From contig NZ_AP012332.1 in assembly GCF_001042655.1 (NCBI RefSeq), forward strand, positions 558,001 through 622,000: a stretch of 64,000 nucleotides of DNA, written 5' to 3'. The notes under the pieces are model-generated. The model made no database searches, was not told the DNA's origin, and saw only the letters and a program-made list of their open reading frames with translations. Both the position numbers and the translations under genes were made by a program. Shown in pieces: positions 58,361-64,000 of this stretch; the stretch's first letter is position 1; every line of letters starts with the position of its first letter. This stretch comes from Gardnerella vaginalis ATCC 14018 = JCM 11026 (GTDB lineage: Bacteria; Actinomycetota; Actinomycetes; Actinomycetales; Bifidobacteriaceae).

Positions 58361-60540
58361 ATGAACAAGAAAACTGTGATTTTATTATCGACTACGATGA
58401 TGAGTATTGCTACTGCTGCTTGCGCTTTTTGCATGGCTCAAACTGCAAATGCTGCTGATACTTACGTGGATTTTGGCACTTCAACTGCAAAAGTTACTAC
58501 CCCCCCCCCCCAATTGAAAATAGCTCTTCTCAAAAAACCAATTCTTCTGAGACAAATGGCATAAAGTCTTCTGATCCTTCTGATTCTTCTGATAAAGATA
58601 ATATAAAACCTGAAACGAATTCGAAACCAAATTCTAATACAAAGACTGAATCCAAGCTTGAGACTAAGAGTAATGTAAAGTCTAGTATCAAGCTTTCTGC
58701 AAATACTAATGTAAATTCTGTAGTTGAGACTACTACTAAATCTAATGCAGATTCTGTTGTAAATACTGATACAAAGACTGAATTAAATATTTATTCAAAG
58801 TCTAAGGGTGAGGAAGCTCCAGTTTCACCAACAATTTTTAATCAAGCGCTTTTTGCTAGTGGTAAGCCAGCTCCTAATCAAACTCCTAAACCTCAAACAC
58901 AAACGACTGAGCTTAAGGTAAGTCTTTGCTGGGAAACCATGAACAAAGATAATAAAAATGCATTTATTAAGAGCGATAGCGATTTTGGTCAATTGAATTT
59001 TGAGAATTGGGACTTTGGTTCCACGCTAGATTCTTCTAGGAAAGACGTAAAGGACGCGTTTAAGAATATCCAGTTTCAGATAAAAGATACAACTGATAAC
59101 AAGGTAGTAGCAACAACTACTGGAACTTATGATCCTTATACTGCTACTAGTGCAACCAAAAGCTTGGGTAGTTATGATTCAAGCCATACTTATGAAGTGT
59201 CAGTGGTAAACAGCACAGTTCCAAGCCCGTATTATGTGACGTATAACAATGTTGCCACAGATGAATCACAATCGTTTGAACCTGATGTCACGCACTTTAC
59301 GTGGAATCCATCTAAAGGGTCTAATAAAAACTATCAAAATAAATATTTTCGTCTAAATGCCTTGGAGATTGTTTATGCGAAGGATGAGTCTGTGGCAGAC
59401 AAGTGCTTCTCGTATGAGCAGCCAAAAAAGGATGACGGAAACTATCGATCTGATGGTAACTGGAATTTCAAGTATAACAAGGATAATATTTTTGAGCGTA
59501 TTCGTGTAAAAGATAATGCTATTCAGTTCCCAACGGATGAAAATGGCAAACCTAAGGTTCCTGTTAAAGCTGGTTACAAGTTTGTTGGTTGGCAGTTCTA
59601 TGTTGCTAAAAAAACAGATAATCGTCCATACACGTCGTTTGACCGTATGAGTGATGACGATAAAAAGATCATTAATAGTACAACTGTTGCGTATTCGGAT
59701 TTTGGTACTAAGCCATTTATTGATTATCCGTATATTTTTGCGCTGATAAGGGATAACAAGGGCGTTAATACATTTGGCAGTAAACTCGGTACGCAGTATT
59801 GCTCTACAAATCACACATTTGTTGTATTCCCTAAGTGGGAGGTTGCTGGTCATACAGTTACTTTTATGGATGGAGATACTCAATATGCACAAGTAAAAGT
59901 GCAAGACAATAAGTCTATTAGTGGTGATGAATGGACTGACCAGTCTATGCCTGCTAATCCTACTAAAGCTGGTTTTACTTTTAATGGTTGGTATCAGGAT
60001 AAAAATGGAACTGGGGATGTGTTTACTGGTGATACTGTTGTAGCTAATAGTGATATGACTGTATATGCGTCGTATGTAAAAGAAACATCTCCTACACCAT
60101 CTCCTGCACCTACGCCATCTCCAGCTCCTGAACCAACACCAACACCGGCTCCAGTTCCTGAGCCGAAACCAGAGCCAACCCCAACTCCAGAACCTGAGCC
60201 AGATGTGACTCCTGAACCTGAGCAGAAGCCTGTTCCTGATGTTCCTTATGTGCCTGACGATTCGTGGATTCCTCTTCCTGAGATTGTTCCTGAGAATCCA
60301 AGGTATTCTGTTGTTGAGCAGCCTGTGTTGAATCCTGTTCATTCTTCGGATAAGCCAGTTGGGCATTCTGTTGAGCAGCGTTTTAAGGCTGTTGATGCTG
60401 GTGAGGCTTATAGTGCTAAGTCTCCTGCTAAGCATTTGCCTGATACTGGTGTTTCACTGGTTATGTCTATAAGTACTTTGTTTGTGTCTTTGTTTGCTGG
60501 TTTTGGTTTGTCTATGTTCAAGTCTCGCCGCAAGCATTAA
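58361..60540 (+). CDS. LPDTG-anchored surface protein, phase-variable; OFF frame as sequenced
   Basis: ATG 58361 with AGAGGGAAAA. Signal peptide MNKKTVILLSTTMM...AQTANA-ADT, then a 12-C tract at 58500-58511. In the frame from the ATG translation ends at TAA 58562-58564 after 67 residues. Reading the frame that reaches TAA 60540 without any stop needs +1 C (13) or -2 (10), giving about 726 residues: Ser/Thr/Lys/Asn-rich stalk, a unique central domain, a Listeria-Bacteroides-type repeat (FMDGDTQYAQV..., GFTFNGWYQDKNGTGDVFT), a Pro-Thr/Glu-rich wall-spanning part and LPDTG at 60436-60450 with a membrane helix and RRKH end. It would be attached to the wall by sortase. The gene is continuous in its other frame, so it is a contingency gene rather than a dead pseudogene, though a sequencing slip in the tract is possible. 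Confidence 0.85.
58500..58511 (+). repeat. poly-C tract (12 C), phase-variation switch of the first LPDTG gene
   Basis: Twelve consecutive C in an otherwise AT-rich gene, about 46 codons after the start and just behind the signal peptide. Changes of one base shift the downstream frame. Confidence 0.9.
60193..60540 (+). repeat. 3' cassette copy A (duplicate of 63201-63548)
   Basis: Encodes the Pro-rich end, the EPDVTPEPE region and the LPDTG/membrane anchor. Aligned without gaps to 63201-63548 at a constant 3,008-nt offset with about 16 differences by my count; the last ~117 bp are identical. Confidence 0.85.
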
Positions 60541-60596
60541 ACGCAAATATCGCATATAATCGCGTATAAACGCGGTATAAGAATTAAGAATATTGG

Positions 60597-60650
60597 AATA
60601 AGGCTTCTGATTAATGTTTTATAGCATCAAGTTAGAAGCCTTATTTTATA
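60597..60650 (+). terminator. terminator after first LPDTG gene
   Basis: 12-bp stem aataaggcttct / agaagccttatt with a ~25-nt loop and T-rich tail. Confidence 0.8.
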
Positions 60651-60747
60651 TGCGATTTTTGATGTAAACTGTATTAAAGGTTTGTTTTAAGAATTATTAC
60701 TTTGTAAGTCAGTGTTCTATTGTGCTTTATCTTAAAAAGGAGGGTTT

Positions 60748-61047
60748 ATGATTGGTAATAAGCAAGAAGTCTTTGACAAAGATAAGCTTGATTTTGCAAT
60801 ATTTTGTATTGAAAATGTTGCAAATAAGCTTAATCAAAACCCTCGAGATACGTATGATGCTTTGACTAAGAAAAGTAATATTCTTATGTCTTATATTGTT
60901 CCATCTTATGATGTTTTGCATACTCAAGGCAAAGAGTATATTACAAATGACATTATTTCCTTTATGCGTGAAAAAGGTGTGGCAAGTTTTAGGGGAGTGA
61001 TGGATTTTGAAGGCGAATCCTATTTTGTTGCAAAAGAAGTATGCTAG
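60748..61047 (+). CDS. DUF3791-like small protein
   Basis: 99 residues, strong AAGGAGG site. DKLDFAIFCIENVANKLNQNP and YIVPSYDVLHTQGKEYITNDIISFM match the DUF3791 pattern as I recall it. DUF3791 genes often flank a DUF3990 gene (ADP-ribosyltransferase-like toxin fold) in human-associated bacteria, but no DUF3990 lies here. The last ~40 nt overlap the next gene. Role unknown; a toxin-antitoxin remnant is one possibility. Confidence 0.6.
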   Translation: MIGNKQEVFDKDKLDFAIFCIENVANKLNQNPRDTYDALTKKSNILMSYIVPSYDVLHTQGKEYITNDIISFMREKGVASFRGVMDFEGESYFVAKEVC

Positions 61048-61234
61048 GGTTGTAAGTTTGTTAGCTGAGCGTGCTGGGTTGAGTTATGAACAGGCGCTTG
61101 ACGTATTTTACCATTCCGTCACTTATGATTTGATGCGTAATGGTATTTCGGATATGCATTGTATGAGCGACGGATATTTGGTTCAAGATCTGCTTGATGA
61201 GATGCATAATTCTAAAATGTGTGTTAATGCATGA
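61007..61234 (+). CDS. small companion protein of the DUF3791 gene
   Basis: 75 residues, TTG start with GGGGAG eight bases upstream, overlapping the previous gene by 41 nt (translationally coupled). LLQKKYARVVSLLAERAGLSYEQALDVFYHS and ISDMHCMSDGYLVQDLLDE form a compact helical protein of the kind commonly paired with DUF3791/DUF3990. Unknown function. Confidence 0.6.
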   Translation: MKANPILLQKKYARVVSLLAERAGLSYEQALDVFYHSVTYDLMRNGISDMHCMSDGYLVQDLLDEMHNSKMCVNA

Positions 61235-61353
61235 CTTTTGTAATAAATTAAACGATTGCGTGATATATCATGCTTGCATTAGTATTTCGACTATAAAGCG
61301 TACAATGTGTGTATGTTTTTACATTATTGCGTTATATATCTTTAAGAGGAAAA

Positions 61354-63548
61354 ATGGGTAAGAGAACTAATATAATTTTGACTAGCGCTATGATGGGTAT
61401 TGCTACTGCTGCGTGTGCTTTTTGCGTAGCGCAAAGTGCGAATGCTGCTGAAACTTCAGCTGCTTCTTCTGGTGTTAATACGTCTGTAAATTCTTCTGCC
61501 GCAACTTCTAATACACCCGGGGGGGGGCTTTAGATAGCACTTCCTCAGAACATGCTAAATCTGTTGATAAAGATAGAAGTGCTCCTGAGGAAACGCCTGT
61601 ATTTGATACTGCTGCTAACTATAAGAAAGTTGGCGAAGATGATGACCAAATTAAGTACACTTATGTGAATAATACTACTAAAAAAATCACAAATCCATTT
61701 CCAGATGTAATTTCAGATGACGAGATTGAAAAAGCGTTTAAGAATAAAGAAACTTCTGTAGAAAAAATTTATTTTAAGCCTGCTGCTACTTCAGATAATC
61801 CTAATCCCAAAAGTGAGATTGTTAAAAATAGATTCTTAAAGAATGTTGATGGAGAATATATTGTTTACAAAGTATATAAAAATGATTATGTTTCTGGCAA
61901 AAATGAGTCACAGATTACTTCATCTCAGGGTGTGTCTGTAAATGGTTCTATATCAAAAGATGGTAGTATTTATGCAGGCTCTGAACAAACAATTACAGCT
62001 TCTGCTGAACCAGTTGATTTTGAATTAAATGGTTATACTGTTGCAAAGAATTGTAAAAAGTCTATTGATATTCGCTCTGAGTATGCTTTCAAAAATTACT
62101 TATATTTAAAACTCACGTATAAGTATAAGTTTAATTTTGAAAGATTTAAATTTGTGTATGTTTATTGTCATCAGGCTGGGTGCAATACAAGTTATAATCG
62201 TTATTTTTCTGCAGCAGATGCGCAGTTCCATTTTGTGGATGATTTGCAATATAGATCTAAGAATCCAAATGGGGTAGATAAAGATGGTAAGTTAAAGCAG
62301 CGAGGAAATTCTGACACTCATCCATCTTTAACTGATGCAGACAAGAAGAAGGGTACTCTAATATCGTCGGTTCCATTTTACGAAATTGCGGGATTGGCGG
62401 ATATTTCTGGTACTTCTGCTGTAATAACTGATAAAGCAGCCTTCTATCGAACAGATAGTGGTGACGGTAAGACATCTATTTTGTCTTTTGATAAAGATCC
62501 AGATATAAAATATGCGAAGCGTCCTATACTTACTGATCTTACTGGTAAGAATATTCCAGGATACGTGTATTGGGATAATGACATTGATAAGCCTCAGAAC
62601 AAGAATCATGAGTTTGCGAACGATAAGGATACTAAGGAAGATCCTGGTAATCACTATCTTTCCTTTGCTTATGAAATGAAGGATGGCAAGCCTGTTAAGC
62701 GTCTTACACGTAAACATTATTATGTTACTTTTAGAGCAATTCCTACGCAGTTGGTCGTTAAGTATAAGAAGTCTGATGGAACATTTGAATCAAATGCAAA
62801 GTACGAGCTTTTAGATTCTGGTAATGCGAAAATTGGCAATGAATTTGCTTCTACGAGTGGTGATGTTACTACAAGCAACAAAGAAGCTTTAGTTACTATG
62901 ATGAAATCGTCTAGTACTACTTTCCTTAAAAGTTTTACTGGCTACTTATCTAACGGTGCTGTATATTTGTTACCTGGAAAATATACAGTAAAGCCAAATG
63001 TTAAAGCGCCTGAAGGGTACGAGTGGGTTGTAGATTCAAATAAACAGGATTCTAAAACTAGTGCAGATATTAATATCGGACTTCAAACTGGAAAGACTAC
63101 TGCTATACAATTTATTACTTTTGTATTGAAGAAGAAGCCAACTCACCCTATTCCTACGCCATCTCCAACTCCTGAACCTACACCAACTCCGACTCCAGCT
63201 CCTGAGCCAGATGTGACTCCTGAACCTGAGCCAATACCAGTTCCTGATGTTCCTAATGTGCCTGACGATTCGTGGATTCCTCTTCCTGAGATTGTTCCTG
63301 AGAATCCAGAGTATTCTGTTGTTGAGCAGCCTGTGTTGAATCCTGTTCATTCTTCGGATAAGCCAGTGGAGCATTCTGTTGAGCAGAGTTTTAAAGCTGT
63401 TGATGCTGGTGAGGATTACAATGCTAAGGCTCCTGCTAAGCATTTGCCTGATACTGGTGTTTCACTGGTTATGTCTATAAGTACTTTGTTTGTGTCTTTG
63501 TTTGCTGGTTTTGGTTTGTCTATGTTCAAGTCTCGCCGCAAGCATTAA
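61354..63548 (+). CDS. LPDTG-anchored surface protein, phase-variable; OFF frame as sequenced
   Basis: ATG 61354 with AAGAGG (not the earlier frame start at 61309). Signal peptide MGKRTNIILTSAMMGIATAA...AQSANA-AE resembles the first gene. A 9-G tract (61519-61527) after ACACCC is followed in this frame by CTT TAG (stop 61531-61533, 59 residues). The other frame is open to TAA 63548 and is joined by +1 G (10) or -2 (7), giving about 731 residues: a unique N-terminal region, a SpaA/Cna-B-like domain near the end (LVVKYKKSDGTFESNAKYELLDS, YLLPGKYTVKPNVKAPEGYEW), a Pro-rich part and LPDTG at 63444-63458. The same offset as in the first gene. Sortase substrate of the cell wall if switched on. Confidence 0.85.
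61519..61527 (+). repeat. poly-G tract (9 G), phase-variation switch of the second LPDTG gene
   Basis: Nine G after CCC, directly followed by CTTTAG: with 9 G the frame stops at once, with 10 or 7 G it enters the long ORF. Confidence 0.88.
63201..63548 (+). repeat. 3' cassette copy B (duplicate of 60193-60540)
   Basis: The second copy of the anchor-region cassette, in the same orientation, about 95 percent identical. Direct repeats this close could recombine and delete the DUF3791 pair. Confidence 0.85.
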
Positions 63549-63615
63549 ATATGCATGTAGTAGGTTGATTTTATGTAAGAATCTAAGTTATGTTGTGTTG
63601 ATATTGTGATTCAAG

Positions 63616-63668
63616 AATTCCCCCTGTTGTGTAACTCGTATGGTTGTTTGCAGGGGGAATTTGATTTT
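63616..63668. terminator. terminator after the second LPDTG gene
   Basis: 11-bp stem aattccccctg / cagggggaatt, ~24-nt loop, then TTGATTTTATT. Lies between converging genes. Confidence 0.75.
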
Positions 63669-63692
63669 ATTGTGTTTTGTTTCTGTTTCGCT

Positions 63693-64000
63693 TTATTTAC
63701 TGGCAAACATATCTTTCGCATACTGGCGAATATCATCTGGATTTATCATATTGTATTTTTCTTTTATTTTTGTGAAGTATTCGCCAATTATCTTTTTGCT
63801 GATTATTTTATTTGATGAATCATTAGTTTTTAGATTTCCGCGAGTAAGTATCCAAGGCTCCTCATGATGCGTAAATCGTTCAAGTTCTTTACCGCTGTAG
63901 CAGCAAAGATTATCAATAACGCTATCGCATACTGCTTTTTCGGTAGCTGATAGTGTGGTTGTTAGTTCTGATGTAAATAATGTCACATCACTTTTTTGAA
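63693..64000 (-). CDS. DUF4065/Panacea-domain protein (C-terminal part, cut by window edge)
   Basis: Frame is open from the stop at 63693 through 64000, so the gene continues past the window; a GTG at 63986 is only an internal codon. The seen ~102 residues end in a Panacea C-terminus: LSATEKAVCDSVIDNLCCYSGKELERFTHHEEPWILTRG and IISKKIIGEYFTKIKEKYN match the E-PW-RG and I-YF pattern of the first DUF4065 gene (23245-23991) but are a different protein. Panacea domains are antitoxin modules in many toxin-antitoxin pairs; any partner would lie beyond position 64000. Confidence 0.72.
   Translation of the reverse strand, partial: QKSDVTLFTSELTTTLSATEKAVCDSVIDNLCCYSGKELERFTHHEEPWILTRGNLKTNDSSNKIISKKIIGEYFTKIKEKYNMINPDDIRQYAKDMFASK

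Noticed and set aside
59353..60435. 360-codon minus-strand ORF
   Set aside because: Antisense of the first LPDTG gene's repeats and Pro-rich part; Arg/Ile-rich composition is typical of shadow frames.
58361..63548. Calling both LPDTG genes decayed pseudogenes
   Set aside because: Each alternative frame is fully open over about 2 kb with intact sorting signals; only the homopolymer breaks the frame.
1..64000. Insertion sequences, rRNA operons and CRISPR arrays
   Set aside because: No transposase, rRNA core or spaced repeat array was found by reading the window.

Overview
The window looks like a chromosomal segment of Gardnerella (family Bifidobacteriaceae). Four things support this: an AT-rich actinobacterial gene set with bifidobacterial gene order, the 'bifid shunt' enzymes (phosphoketolase xfp with pta and ackA), a tmRNA whose tag reads AKSNRTEFALAA, and serine/aspartate-rich LPDTG surface proteins. 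The genus call is inference from sequence recognition; no database search was possible.

Layout. Positions 1-4013 (minus strand) hold the yraN-comM-dprA competence/DNA-processing operon, followed by the start of an SdhA/FrdA-type flavoprotein cut by the window edge. Positions 4246-7555 carry a glycogen debranching enzyme and a convergent multi-spanning membrane protein. After tRNA-Pro(TGG), a TPP riboswitch heads the ykoE-ykoD-ykoC thiamine-precursor ECF transporter, followed by aroA. Positions 12941-18703 (minus) hold ackA, pta and xfp, the enzymes that turn sugar phosphates into acetyl-phosphate and then into acetate plus ATP, or acetyl-CoA. guaA and a secreted, membrane-anchored alpha-amylase follow. 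tmRNA at 22611-23003 is followed by a solitary DUF4065/Panacea gene.

Positions 24363-43888 are a plus-strand housekeeping run: miaA, a CDF metal exporter, a SpoU methyltransferase, pheS-pheT, argR-argG-argH, tyrS, a low-complexity TPR protein, a NagD-like phosphatase, tlyA, nadK, recN and a HAD phosphatase. RNase P RNA (minus) sits divergently from hpf, followed by secA and plsC. A minus-strand block carries the PASTA kinase pknB and a polyprenyl synthase. DUF4192, the primary sigma factor and a ParE-type topoisomerase subunit follow on the plus strand.

Positions 58361-64000 are accessory. Two LPDTG-anchored surface-protein genes each carry a long homopolymer tract just after the signal peptide (12 C and 9 G). 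Both are out of frame as sequenced, and both would be restored by the same +1 change (or -2). They share a near-identical 348-bp 3' cassette and flank a pair of small DUF3791-like genes. A second DUF4065/Panacea gene runs off the window end. This paired contingency (phase-variation) locus is the most interesting system here.

Other points include a TPP riboswitch with a readable Shine-Dalgarno-sequestering hairpin, a perfect 19-bp inverted repeat and repeated AUG-CAA-UGA mini-ORFs before ykoD, tandem ArgR boxes at argR, and absence of argCJBDF from the position where related genomes carry them. No CRISPR array, insertion sequence or rRNA was seen.
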